Assembly: GCF_021155765.1 (NCBI RefSeq)
Contig: NC_060108.1
Span: 26,003,025 to 26,067,024, forward strand
Direction of reading: 5' to 3'
Length of the DNA: 64,000 nt
DNA from: Diprion similis
Lineage: Eukaryota; Arthropoda; Insecta; Hymenoptera; Diprionidae
The stretch's first letter is position 1. Every line of letters begins with the position of its first letter. Position numbers and translations under genes: made by a program. Shown here one piece after another: positions 12,201 to 24,900 of this stretch. Below the pieces are notes generated by a model that was not told the DNA's origin, did not search any database, and saw nothing but the letters and a program-made list of their open reading frames with translations.

Positions 12201-15200
12201 TGTTTACCTTTTAAAAATCCAATTATCTCAATTATCTTCGAACCCGCGCTGAAGATGGAGATCTGAATTTTTCAGGGCACCGACATTGAACTGCCGTCCA
12301 GGATAAGAATCTCCCTTTTTCGATGTGATTGGACTTCCGGTCCAAAATTTCAGAATTTATAATCCACATCGATTTTACAGATAATCGAGTCCAATTAATC
12401 ATGGATATAATGTGACAGAAATCGCTGTTGTTTCTTCTATTCTAATGCTTCCTAATCGCAAATATTATAGCAATATGTCAAAATTATAAAAATTCAATTT
12501 CACCAAAACCAACTTACTTTACTTCTCACCAAAATTACGAGCAGTAAACATAATAAATTTCTGTCATTTCAGCAGTACAAGTACTTGAGATAAAGAGCTT
12601 TTTTCCGCACTACCTACTTAGTCGGGCATTGTGTGCGCGGTTTAAGACCACGACTGACCTGAGAAGTCTGAAGGGCCTGAATGGGACTGGAAGTCACGGA
12701 GGCGTGCGGATTGCGGAGACTATCGCGTCAAGCCATGCAGGCTCTCGAGACACCGGAACCAATTCGATCTTTTTACTGTTAACTCGTAGGTACTGCACCT
12801 ACACTGCCCGTCTGTATTATGCGGCGAAGCTTCGCTACATACTGCCGGTGTCATCAAAGAAAGCTTGTATGCCTTTCTTTGTCCAACTCCGGAGTTTTAC
12901 TACCGAGCATGACAATATATACAGGCTAGTATTTTCCATTAGATGTGAGTATAACTCTCTGCCCAAAATTTCCCCACATTTCGGTCCCTGGGATAAATCG
13001 CGTTTATTTAATACTTGTGATGATGTGTTGTTAATTTTTTTGGTATGTATCGGCTCTCCTTCACGATCAAATTAAATTCTTTCATGCATATGTGACATAA
13101 CTTTGAATGGATTATCTTGTATCTCGTGAGCAGTTGAATTAGTAGGGGAGTGACGGTATCTTTCTGGTGGTATGTCCGTTGTTATACAGATGGACGTTGA
13201 AGGTATACTTGAAACTCGAGTTTCCTTCAGCTTGAAGAATTTTAAAGGCATGTTAAACCTCGTGAACAAATCAGCTTTCCCGAGAGCTGCCAATTCTGAT
13301 TATTCGATGTTTCGATACACACGCCAGTTTCTTCCACGTGTAAGTAATTAGCTAACGTTACGTATTTTCAATTTTTTTAGGAAATACGTGTATCCGAATA
13401 AAGAACACAAGCGAGCGAGTAAAGAAATATTTTCATCCCGACGGAATTTTCGACGCGGGTTTCACGCAGGAATTGTAAAGATCTCCATCTTCCGAATGGC
13501 GGTGAAAAAACGGGACCCCACGGAAGGAAGATATATGTACGGCGAAGCGGTGTTCGTTGAAATTTCCCCCGCTAAATAGAGCCGAGGCGTTTGAATTTCC
13601 TCGGTTGAGATAGAGATCGTTGCGAGAGGGTGCCGATCCCGCGGCGGTCCTCTGTCTATAATTGACAGGTGACTGGGGGACTGGCTTGTCAACGGACCCC
13701 CTTAAACTCGGGCCCCGCAGACGCGGACAGTCAGAGCGGCTCTAATAACTGTGGGAGCAGAGGCTCTGCGCCTTGTTTCTTGCGGACGCTAAACGGATTT
13801 CAATAAGTCCCTGCACTCGGAGCCGCGCAGCGCCGGCAGGTATAGAACGCACCTGTTAAACCCGCGAGCATACCTCCGGCTTTGGCAGGGCCCGAGGCGG
13901 CGGCGGGGAGCGGCGAGGGTCAGACGAGGAGCTGGCCCTCGTTAAAACCATCCGTGCTGACTCCAATATATCACCCGAGATCTCAGGTGACATCTACGCC
14001 TCGTCCCTCTCGAGGCACCTCCGAAAACCGGGATTTCTACTAATGGCTCTTTAACTGGGCCCGCGTCCCGACCGCCCCAAGCCTCCGGGTCTCGGGCTCG
14101 GGCCCCGCCACTTGAGAAAAGGAAAAACACTTGACGACCCGCGGTTACGGAAGACTCGGGTTTGCTCCCGCGAGAAGCTGCCGCTGCCTGCAGGGCACGA
14201 CGTGAGAGGAGAGGCGGGAAGAAAAAATAACAAATGCATATGGTATATAAATGAACAAGCAAATGATAAGAGATTTTCGCTCGCCATGTCCGGCGACATT
14301 TTTTCTGCTTTAAGTTATTTCTTTAAGTGATTTTTATTCCTGTTTTCTCTCTTTTGCGTCATCAAGTCTTGTCCGGGGTCTCCCTATCTCCCTAATTAAG
14401 ACGGCCCAGGGGGAACCGCGGCCCGATGATACATGCGGACTTGTGTCGGTGTCACATGTTTGTATACGCAAAGGCGCAAAAATTGTCCAATTCAAGAAAA
14501 TGAAAAAAATAAGATAAGAAAAAAGAACGAACGACTCGCGATGCCTGCCGAATAAACGTGTGTAAAAAGAAAACTCATTAACGAAACGTCGACTCATCGC
14601 TCGTTAGTGACCGCGCGCCGGACTATCGAATTGTAATTAACGAGCGGAGAAAAGAAACGCCCGCGTTGGAATGTGTAAATGGTAAGAGGGGTGGGGTGAT
14701 TTTTATTGCCCGGATCACAAGTTTAGTCGATTATCGTCTAATGCTTGTATCGTGGTCACTTAGAGGGACTGGTATACACGCTGTATGGACCATCTTCACG
14801 CCCGATCCGGCGACGAAATTCAATTCACGTTTTTTGAGATCACTCCGACGCAGGAGGTTCGTCTCGGGCCGTGAGCAGCTAGCCGACCAGTTCGAATCGT
14901 CGAAAGGAAAGTCCCGTAAACAGTCGACAGGGTCTAACCTGCGGAGGCTAACACTCCACTCGACTCAACAGTTGTTTCCACGAAGCTGTGGTTAGCCGGC
15001 AGTTAAAGTGATAAGTTGATAATTAACAGCCGGAATATATGGTTTTTAATTAACGGTGAAAAGTGCCCCGCCTTTATTCTACTCCTCTTTGTAGGTACCT
15101 ACCTTATCCTACTTTTAGGCTACTTGTTCCTGCTCACGTTTCGCTTCCAGAAGCGTCAACCTGCAGCTACACAACCTATCGCGTCTCTTATCACCTCTTA

Positions 15201-15950
15201 TCCTCTCTCAGCATTTTCTTTCCCGCAGGAACAAGAATCGACATCGAAAAATCGGATCTCGGAATTTTTTATCGAATCTCCTCCTCGCTCCGTGGTTACA
15301 GTCTGCAAATATTTCAATTTGAAACCAGGAGCTACAGTTATGACACGGAAATTCCGCAGCGCCGGTTTTCCGATTTAAAAAACGATTATGCGCAGTGGCT
15401 CCAAGAGTCGTTTCCTAGAAATTTCCCGCGCAAATTGCTGTTAACCTACGTATAACATGAAAATAAGCGGGCGGGGGAGGGGGGGGGGGTTGACCACTCA
15501 CGATACAGTTGTCGCGGTCGATTACGTGCCACTTCAGCGTGTTAGACGCGGTGATGGAATTCGTATAACAATTTTTGCATTATTAATACACGAGTCAGGT
15601 ACCTTTACTGGCTCGGTTATTATCGAATTCCGTCCGCTCGTATTCGCCGACAGCGGCGCGTTCCGCAGCTCTTGAGAAACCCTTTGCCGGCGTTCCGGGG
15701 ATCCTGCAGCATTGCACCATTCACCTTCTGCATCATATCAGCGTTGCGATTTGCCCTAGGCGGTTCGAGAGAGCGCTTAATCGCTGCAACGAGTGCAGCA
15801 CGACGTTTCAATTTCGGCTCGACTGTATGACTTCTGACGGCCCGTGAGACGACAAGGAGATCAGCGAAACGCGGCGACTGAGCTCTCGAAAATTCTGTTT
15901 CAGATATCGTTGCGGATTTTCGCACAGGGTTGGTGTAGCGCGCGGAATAA

Positions 15951-17682
15951 AAGTCTAACTATTATTAATATAGCTCAGGTAGTCGGACTGCGGAGGAGGA
16001 GGAGGCCTCGAGTACGGCATAGGCGGGGGGCGAGAGGGACGAGCAGTAGGAGCCACCAGCAGCAGCGTCAGCAGCGGCAGGAGCACAGGTGGAATCTCGT
16101 ATCTGGCTCTCGCGAGACACACCGAGGAGAGGCATGGCAGCACCCCCGGGGCCCGAGGTGGTCGCACATACGAGCGCACACAGGCGGCGGTTCTTCGCCC
16201 GTACGACACGCAGGGGGGGCCGTGGAGTCGGTGCGCGAAGAGATAGAGAGGACGGAGAGGGGGGGAGGGGGGGGGGGAGGGAGAGGGAGTGAGAGAGAGA
16301 GAGAGACACGATCCGTCGTAATAAGAGAAAATAAGTAAACCCTAAGGTACGAACCAGAGGGGGTATAGGGCGGGGGGTGGAGGGGGGTGAACCTGTTCCC
16401 GAGGGAGTTCCTTGACCCTCGGGCTCTCCGCCGTGTGTTGTGCCGCAAGACGGAGCCCAGAGTAGCCATGATGCCCGCCGGCCAACGCAAGGCCCCGAGT
16501 CAGCCAGGGCCGCCGTGGAGAGGGGACTGGAGGAAGAGAGACGACCGACCGACCGACCGCCCGGGTCCCGCGCAGCATCAATTCCACTAGCATCCCGAGC
16601 CGATATGCTGCAAGCCTCCGTGTTGGTCCACGTTCCGTTGACCACGCCAGAACAGCAGAATAGATAGACCCGGCGCGATGCGATGTACCTACCTAAGCCG
16701 TACACACCATCGCGTGCAGCTACCGCCGTATTTACCCGGACATGTTCCTCCTGAAGCAGGATCCCCGGGTACCACGGGCAAGACTCCTGGTACCCGACCT
16801 CGGGGCGACTGCATCAAGGGCTTCTCTCTATGCGCCGTAATTTTCGGATGTGAAAAGAAAGGGATCAACGTTGCGGGGATGATCGATACCTGCAAAATCC
16901 GTAGTCAACGCATCCCCGTCGCATGCAGGAAGAGCGTCCATTGTACAAGATATCAGGAAATTGAATCGGTGTGCGAATAGCAGGATTCATTCGTGAAAAG
17001 CGTGTGACGCACACCTTCGCGTATCACATGTCATCGTGCACCTTAGATTGAGCATTACAGGGATGCAGGGAATTATTGTAGTATAGTTGAATAGTGGTTG
17101 TGGCGTCGAGCATGGAGATGGTGGTGGATGATGCTGCCGGCGCAATAGTATTCGTGCTGTCAGGGGGTACGAGGAGAGAGAGGAGCCGGTAGGAGAGGAC
17201 GAGGGGGCCCCCGGAGGTGGGGTGTGGAAGAGGGGGTGGATGGGGACGGAGGGGGGGGGGGGAGGCCCGGAGGCCGGCCTGCGGCTCCGACTCAGTATCC
17301 CCGCAGCAACCGTCGCGAAGACCCCGTGGCAGTGCCGCGCCTGACTCTCTCTCTGTATGTATAGTTAACCGTCCGGCAAGTTCTTGTGCCGCAGCTATAA
17401 TATAACGTGAAAGCCTGCCGGTGTAACGAACGATATATATATATATATATATACACATATATTGTATTGTATATACGGTAGTGATCATACATATATATAT
17501 ATATATATGTACAGTATATTATATATATATATGTACATACATTTACACACTCTATAATGTGCAGAATATGAATGCGTGTGTAATTCGCTGCACAGTGATC
17601 AAAGAGTGAAAATTATATAGTACGACAGTTGCCTGCAGGAAGTTAGGGATCGTCATCCCTCTATGGTGCACCTAGTGTGACG
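15951..17682 (+). other. Upstream flank of Serrate, purine- and G-rich
   Basis: This interval is strongly strand-biased, with G/A runs on + at about 15990-16020, 16200-16310 and 17160-17270. A long proline/serine-rich frame on the - strand (15965-16705) is a by-product of this bias. It ends in an AT-repeat block next to a candidate TATA box. It probably belongs to the Serrate promoter region or an untranslated upstream exon; which of these cannot be told from sequence alone. Confidence 0.35.
17432..17532. repeat. AT dinucleotide repeat cluster
   Basis: Three AT tracts (about 17432-17453, 17489-17509 and 17514-17532) separated by short unique sequence. The cluster lies about 150 bases upstream of a candidate TATA box and about 1.4 kb before the Serrate start codon. 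Confidence 0.9.
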
Positions 17683-17690
17683 TATAAAAG
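17683..17690 (+). promoter_or_regulatory. Candidate TATA box upstream of Serrate
   Basis: A TATAAAAG match on the coding strand, 1.2 kb before the Serrate ATG. If used, it gives a leader of roughly 1.2 kb. A separate initiator-like TCAGT lies at 18690-18694, giving an alternative leader of about 225 bases, but I see no downstream promoter element at the expected spacing. Transcript data are needed to choose. Confidence 0.3.
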
Positions 17691-18606
17691 GAGGAAAAGG
17701 AAAATAAGATATCAAGGAAAAACTATAATATAATAAATAACAGTGCACGTGGAGATGATGCCGCAACGTGTTGTACATATGTCACAAGCTTATATCTGTT
17801 AGTGCGTGTGAAAAGATATAATTGTATTTAAAAATATATACAAGAATATCGGTGCAGTGTAGCTGGATATTTTACGGAAGGATCGGTTGATACGGGGTGG
17901 ATTTTAACGCGCCCCTATCCGCCGCCCCTGTCACGATACATTCGACGAGATACCCTGTGTGTTCGGTCGGAAGGGGTTGGGGATTAGTGAAGTTTAAGGA
18001 AGGGGAGGGCTTCTCGCACGGACGGACGCCCGACAAATTTTTACTTGCAAATCTAAGTGTCTTGTAAGAAGAGCGGCACTCCTACCCCTCAGCCTCGATC
18101 CCCCCGTCGTGAAGTAGTGAGCGGCCTGCAGTACCGCAAAGTAGAACGCGGGCCGTGGGAGCGATTTTCTATAAGCAATTCTAGGAGAGCTTGTACACGC
18201 CGTGTCTTCTACCTGGTGCAGGTTGCCTTCGGCGCGTTTATACGACGAGTGAGATGAGCAGGGGTTGAAGGATTGCCGACGATCGACGAAGAGGGCGGAA
18301 GCAACGAAGAGCCGTGCAGCGTCAGGTGGTTCCGCAAGGTGGAACGTCGGCGATAACTGTGGTGTCCCCACGTGCGCGGGTGGACGGCAGGTGGAAGTTC
18401 GTCGGGCGATAAGACGGTTCGAGAGGAGCCGCAGCTCGGGTGCAGGTTGTGGGTGACCCGCGCCACCGTGAAAAGTGTCCGGTTCCGCGGTTTCCGTCGG
18501 CGGGGCTGCAGGGCGCGCCGTCTGATGCCGCCCCCGGGTCCCCGCGACACGTGACAACGCGTAGTAGATAGTGGATGCAACGTTTGTGGGTGGTTTTGCG
18601 TCGACG

Positions 18607-18630
18607 ACGATGATGATGATGATGATGATG
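18607..18630 (+). repeat. GAT microsatellite in the presumed Serrate leader
   Basis: Eight GAT/ATG-phase triplets. Read as codons from 18610 they make seven consecutive ATGs opening a short upstream frame that ends at 18669. Confidence 0.9.
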
Positions 18631-18669
18631 CGTGTGATGATGAAGACGACGAGAGGAGTGAAGTGGTGA
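18610..18669 (+). other. Possible upstream ORF with seven tandem ATG codons
   Basis: The frame starts with seven ATGs from the microsatellite, continues for twelve codons and stops at TGA 18667-18669, 247 bases before the Serrate ATG. It matters only if the leader includes this segment, which a start at the TATA box near 17683 would imply but a start at TCAGT 18690 would not. It is seen in sequence; its use is inference. Confidence 0.3.
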
Positions 18670-18916
18670 TGATACGGAGCGACCGTTATTCAGTGCAGGT
18701 TGATTTCGTCGCGCTTTTTACTACTTTCGTATTCCGCATGCGAGGATCTCTCCGTCACTTGACGAACACTTGCGCGTCCGGATAGAGATCGACGCTCGCC
18801 TATTCTGAACGGCGTTGTTAAACGAGTGCAAGGATATCGTAAGCTGCTGCAGTCGCGGACGAGGCGAAGAAACATTGAGTGGTGATGCGGTAGTGGAAGG
18901 GACCCCGAGGGAAGTC

Positions 18917-21900
18917 ATGCGGGCGGCCGTTGCATTCGTTCTGTTCCTCGCCCACCTCATACAGGTACGCTATCAGCCCATACTAACCCCATTGTCCGCC
19001 CCTCGCTCCCAATTTAATCCAAATCCAATCCAAGTTACGTCCCACGTCGATTTTCTCCGAGCCCGAACGGGAGAATCCTTTGGCCCGAAAAATCCCGCAC
19101 CCGCAATGAGAACACCGCACACAACAGCGCTCGTGTCGGTGTAGAATCGGATTACGCGAGTCTCACGATCTCTGCCCATTGTATTTTGTTTCGTTCCCGC
19201 AATCGACCTGCCACTGTCCGTCCCCCCTTCCTCGTCCTCCCACAAAACGTCGTCTCGACATCGATTCTTGAGGGACCGATGTGGTCAGGTTCGGGCGACA
19301 TTTATTCTCTCTTCTCTCCTTAAATAGGTATGCCTGCACGTCTATTCTTCCCGAAAGAATAGGGCTGCGAGAATGTGCCTTCTGACCTGGGACCCGGCCG
19401 ATTGTTCACCGGGGTCGGGATCCTCTCTAAGCAGGTGCCGTCGCGTTTTGCAAAAGTTTTCACCACGATTCGTCGTACAGCGAATGTGGGGCCCTTTCAG
19501 TCGTCTGACAATGAGGTAAAAAAACCTCGATAGCTCGGTTCGATTACATCCGTTGATTGCCAGTCGCAGAAATAAGGAGAAAGAAAAAGAAGCGAGTATC
19601 GTTCGGTCGAATCATCCGGACGAAGCGCGTAATTCTCTGCGGTTGATCGCGGCTGCGATTTGCGGGAGTAAAAACGCGAGATCAGTGCACGGGAAAATTT
19701 TTTTTCACCCGTATCAATCGCTGTTCCGAATACGAGGGAATACAGTTAGGCCCAGAGGCCTTCGTCTCGGTCAATTTGCCACCGCGTAATCCGCTGGCCT
19801 GTGAAAAATGGGCCCAGGAAGGTTGATGGCTTGATACGTTGTCTCGGGTCAATTGGAAGCCCGAAAAGGGGATTAGGTGCATCGCTCGCTTCGCGTCGTT
19901 ATTCATCGGGTTGCTGCATCCATCGGTATACACTGTGCTCGGCCCAAACGGGTGCGTGAGCCATTCGAACGCTGCGCAGCAGAAAAAACGGCGCAGGAGA
20001 TCAGGCAACGGCAACGGCAACCAAACGCGAGGCCTGCAAGAGATTCATCTGGAACGCGGCTGAGCCGAGCACCTGTGACTACCACGGGACCGTGCTACTC
20101 GCCAGGAGAAGGCCTCCAGGGCCAATTTTTATTTCTACCTCGCGTGACCAGAAGACCGAGAGCTAAACGCTTCGCTTTAACTCCCTGCACTCGATACTCA
20201 CCTTTCTCAGCTCTAACCACGCTTCTGATCCTCGATTTACACGAGCACGAAATCCGAACGGCTACCAAGAGCCTGTAACCGTAGTAATAAAGAGGCCCTT
20301 GCGAAGCGAGCTCTCCACTTAATACGTCACAGACGTCTTTACGAATTTTTTTGGACTATCATGGACCAGGGATGATGCGACTCTGAGTGCCAAACTGTGG
20401 TTTTCACCATCAGTTTGACCAAACTTGTCGAAATGTTAGAAACGAGTAAAACCAGAGACAGTCAGTCGCGACCCCCTGGGACCAGTGCATATTGTTGATT
20501 CGCGTGCTCCTGGTTACAGAGTTTGCGGGTCTCGTATGGCCCGGAGAAATCTCAGCGATGGTCGCTCGAGGGCTAACAACCTCCACCTGATGCTCGGAGG
20601 TATGGGTAGGCAGGTAGGTAATTGGATGCCGTCAAAGAAATCTTGCAGCTCGTGAGTCTGTCCGCACAGTGGCCTCTGCGGCGGTGGCTCGTATCGCAAC
20701 TCGAACAAACTTTGCCTGCGCGTGAACTATTCCCCGTTGTTTGAAAGTTCTTTATCTCCTTGCGGCATTCCTCTACGGATGCCAGCGTATCGGAGTCCGA
20801 ACCCCTTGAAGAGGATCGGAAGTACGAAAAATTTCCGATAGAGATGGAAAATTAGTTGTATCGTAGGAACATATGTCTGAAGAAAGGGATATTTTATCAC
20901 GTGTCTAAAATCGGCGATTTCTTTTTCTCAACGATCCGACGAATTCATTTTACCAACCTCGTTCGAAAGTTGTGGTCGAATTTGAAGGGTTCGGATTCCG
21001 ACGCGTCGAGTATGCGTTTGTACATTGTACGCACTCTGTACAGTTCAATTCCTGTCATTCCCTCTCCTTCTCTCTCTCTCTCTCTCTCTCTGTCTGTTTA
21101 TCTCTCCGTTTCTCTTTCTTCCTCTCTACCTTCCCGCATTGTTTCGCGTATCGTATGTCTCCTCGCCGACAGTTCGAGGTTTGAGAAACCGATCGATCGG
21201 TTCTCCCACCTCTTCTATACTCACCCGTATGACACAGCCGTGTAGCGTATAGCTACAGCTTACCTTCTCCGAGTCTCCGGGAATCTCTATCAGATTTCTA
21301 TTACTGCGAATGATTTTTCTTTGCCATTTATTATTATCAATCATTTACATCATCAACGAGTCTACAAGGTAGCTTTAATTACCGCGCGTACATCACTTGC
21401 CACCTTACTGCACTCGTCTACCTACTTACCTTCGTAATCAGCACTGGATAACCTTTTACCGCGAATGATCCTCCGCTGGGATTCTTCGATTAACAGTAAA
21501 TCTTGGCCGGGGTGACACGCGCTGCGGGAGAGGAGCTCCAGCCTCTGCAGCGGGTCTCTCAAGGCGAACGATGCGGCGTTAGGATCGAAGAATAATCATT
21601 GTGTCCCAGAGCGCCGATCCGCGGCCTTTCCAGCTCACATCAGCCTCCCGCTCCCTTACGTAAGACAGGATTTCCAGAGAAAATCTCGCAGGTAGTGCAG
21701 GCCTGCGTACCCACTCCATGAATAAAGGAACGCAATGCTTACCCGCTATATACTATAAGTATAAACGATTGCGCCGTGAGGCTCGATGCAGAAGCCGTTA
21801 AATATTAATGCAGCCTTCCTCCTCGCGGGATTCTGAGAAACGGAACCGGGAAATGGATATATAGGAGTTGGATCTCGAGGTTATACAACGCAATCGTCAG

Positions 21901-24900
21901 CGGCGAGCTCTGACGAAACAATGGGCTACGAGCCCAGCCGTTAATTGGACTTGACAAACGGACAGACGATCCTTTCTTCGTAGCCGATCGGCGAAAAGAA
22001 AAGGAACTGTACTCCCTAGCCGATTCACGCTGTCTGAAATTCGAGGAGAAAAGGGTCGGAATATTGAATTGAAAAAAGAAAAGCGCACGTATCAACCTGC
22101 CTGCGAAGGTATGGCGGCTCAAACTCCGCCTTCGGTTTACCGCGAGAAAGAATTTTTAATTATTTTGGTAATTTGTGGTCAATTTCTATGGCTAGATATC
22201 TATGCTGCAGTCTTTTCTGACGGGGGTCGATCGGGTAGCAGCAGGAACATAAGTATAGGCTCGCTTTTAACGGCGAGAGATATATGGGCTGCGGTACCGG
22301 ACCCATCGCATCGGGTCTCTTATACCCATGCCTCCTCGCACAGTTTGCTCACGACGATCGTTCGCGTCGCGTATAAGACGCGTACCTTCCTCTGTGTGCG
22401 TCTCTGTGTGCCTGGCGTACGTACCGGAGATACGAGAACCCCGTGTATACAACCGCCTATGGTATAAAATTAAATGCTATTCGGCAGGCCTATTCCGTTT
22501 CGGGCAGGTAGCGGCCACCGGTAATTACTACCTAGGATATAACTTAGGAGCTGGTCCAGAGGAAGATGAAAGGCGAGACTCACGGATTTTCAAAACTGAA
22601 ACCGAAACTTCGATAGACCCGATATAACTCCGGTTGGTCCTCTCCCCTACTTCGGCTCCCCGTGAGAAACCTCAATGCACACAGCACCGATTATTTACGA
22701 GTCACTTGTTCTCCCTTTGGATTCTTAACTCGATGCCATGGATACGTCCTTACCTCACATCGCGCCGCGTATGATACTCACAAATTATACACTCTTCATC
22801 TGTACGCGTCTCCTTGCCACGCCAAAGTCGTATATTTTTCTTCCCAGGAACAGAATATACCGATTTGTCTCGTCGTCGGCAGGAAATCTAGACGCTGACA
22901 CTTGTTCACAGTCTTCGGTAGAAAACTTTGTCCACATACGCTTGTGTATGTATGTCAATTTTCTTTTTTAATGTCCAAGAGTCTCGCAGCTTTGAATGGT
23001 GTAAAAATAAATTCGTTTCATCGGTCATCAGCTCGTGCCATTTACTGGGAAATTCTCCATCGAAAATCTTGAACAGATTCCGATGGTCGTGTTTTTCAAT
23101 GGTCAAGCTCGATTCGTGGCACTGCGGTAAAATGCTCAGTGACAAGACTCGTGTGTTGTTCTTTAATATTACAAGGTGTACCTGTTCCTAAAAGTAATAT
23201 CGAGAAGGCGCAGTCGTTTTGCCGAAAAAATAATAATTATAATAATAAGAAACCATTCCCCGTGTGTTTGTCCAGCAATTTTCTCGCGTCTTCTCATATG
23301 AATGGTCTTGACCAAATATATTCTTCCTCTTATTATTCATCTTCTTCTGATGACACTGCACGCACCGGTGCTGAGATCCTCTCATCGGCCAAGCCTGGAC
23401 ACTGGGTTCTCGCTTTTTCACGAAACAAAAATATTTGTATGAGAGAAGTATTGTGTTTACATTAAGCATGCAGTTGCGCCACACGTCAACGTCACGAAGC
23501 GTTAAGATCTTTGACGTTAGAGTTGGTCGGTGGGTGTGTGTGAACCCCTTTACGTAAATCATTCCGTGCGCATCTATATTCCCGCGCTCGAATTTACTCC
23601 GGAACATCCTGTGCAATGCACCTAGTTTTTATGACGTACGCAGGAGATATCGTTACACCAGCTCATCTCCTCCAAGCAATGGTGAACTTTGATTAGGAAA
23701 CGTCTGGTATTCCGCATCGCACGTGCGTGTCCGCTGTCAATGATCGTTCAAAGTCTTCGAGGCTGGCCGAGCATGATCGGTGTCGTTAATTGCTCCTCAA
23801 TTAGGGTATAAATCGATTCTCCGGATCGTTGAACCCGCCCGGCCGGATCTTCATTAATTTCGGTTGATTTCGCGCGCTGGAAGAACCGGCAGTGAAGGAG
23901 ATGACGAGGAAGAAGATGCTCGGCGCACTAGGGATACCGAAGAGGAGGAAGACCTCGCTGCGCACACTGACTATACCTACAATCCTATAACGTAACACGC
24001 AACGCGGAGCCGAGAGAGCCTGGCAAGTACGGCTCGCTGCACCCTGGCTATGCGGAAAGGAAGGTTCCAGCTCCTCTCCGACTTACACCATCGCTCCAGG
24101 AACGGGTGAACAAGGCGTATACAAGGGGGGCACAGGTACGTGAGGGGCGCCGCGGTGCAACAGGTACATAAATAACGGCTGGCTTTGTAATATACCACGA
24201 GTCGCGGCTGCCTCGACTGCATGTGTGCAGCGCTTCGGCGCTAAACGTACCGGGTGACGCAAGGAAGCAGACGACGCCGTTCGCCTCGTTTTCCGGGGAA
24301 GAAAGTGTTGCCAATTTTTTCTCGGCTGCAACCTCAACAACGAGAGCGCCGTTCCCCGCTGCGCTGCCTATCGTGCGTCGCTCGCACCCCGCGTGCCAAT
24401 TATTCGCCGTCAGTCAGACACGCGATATCTCCTGCGCGCGAATTGCGAATTATGCGCGGTGCATATATTCCTTGACACCCGTCGGAACGAGGAAAGCAAT
24501 CGTTTGACGAGCTTAGCCGAGATGCGAATGTGTAGGTATCATAAAATCGCCGACCGTGACCCGTCGGAAGGGTTTCGAAGGAAAGAAGACGAGTAGAGGA
24601 GAAGGAGGAGAAGAAAAAAGAGCGCTGATTTCTAATGATAATTAGACGCCTTGCTCCAAAATTTTCGTCCTCTTCTGGCAGCGTTCTCCGATTTCGCCGT
24701 TTCTTTGTAATTTAAAAACGTCACCACCACGGTAAGACTGACGCATGCGACGAAGGTCGAAGGTAACTACGCGCTTGATATTTAACGATGATTAACGAAC
24801 AGTGAAACGGAGATACGTCCACGCAAAGTATGCGGTGCGAGAGGCAATCAGTAAGATTTGATGACCTCTTCGGCAAAATTTGCAGACACCCGCTACGTAC

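Larger units (their letters stand above)
1234..15950. other. Long intergenic region, no gene recognised
   Basis: About 14.7 kb of mostly GC-rich DNA with scattered AT-rich pockets (for example 8.2-8.9 and 12.1-12.6 kb). Many open frames of 60-157 codons exist on both strands, but they are low in complexity or overlap on opposite strands, and none shows a recognisable domain or paired splice sites. Purine-rich microsatellites are frequent. The region lies directly upstream of Serrate, a developmental gene whose relatives use extensive enhancers, so cis-regulatory content is a reasonable inference but nothing specific is shown. Confidence 0.5.

Noticed and set aside
12629..13075. 148-codon + frame as a gene
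   Set aside because: No domain, no homologue recognised, mixed composition and no splice or promoter support.
15965..16705. 246-codon - strand proline/serine-rich frame
   Set aside because: It follows from purine-rich low-complexity DNA on the + strand; it has no domain, and overlapping frames are also open.
18815..18916. N-terminal extension of Serrate from a TTG at 18815
   Set aside because: There is no ATG in this frame before 18917, and the extension would bury the signal peptide.
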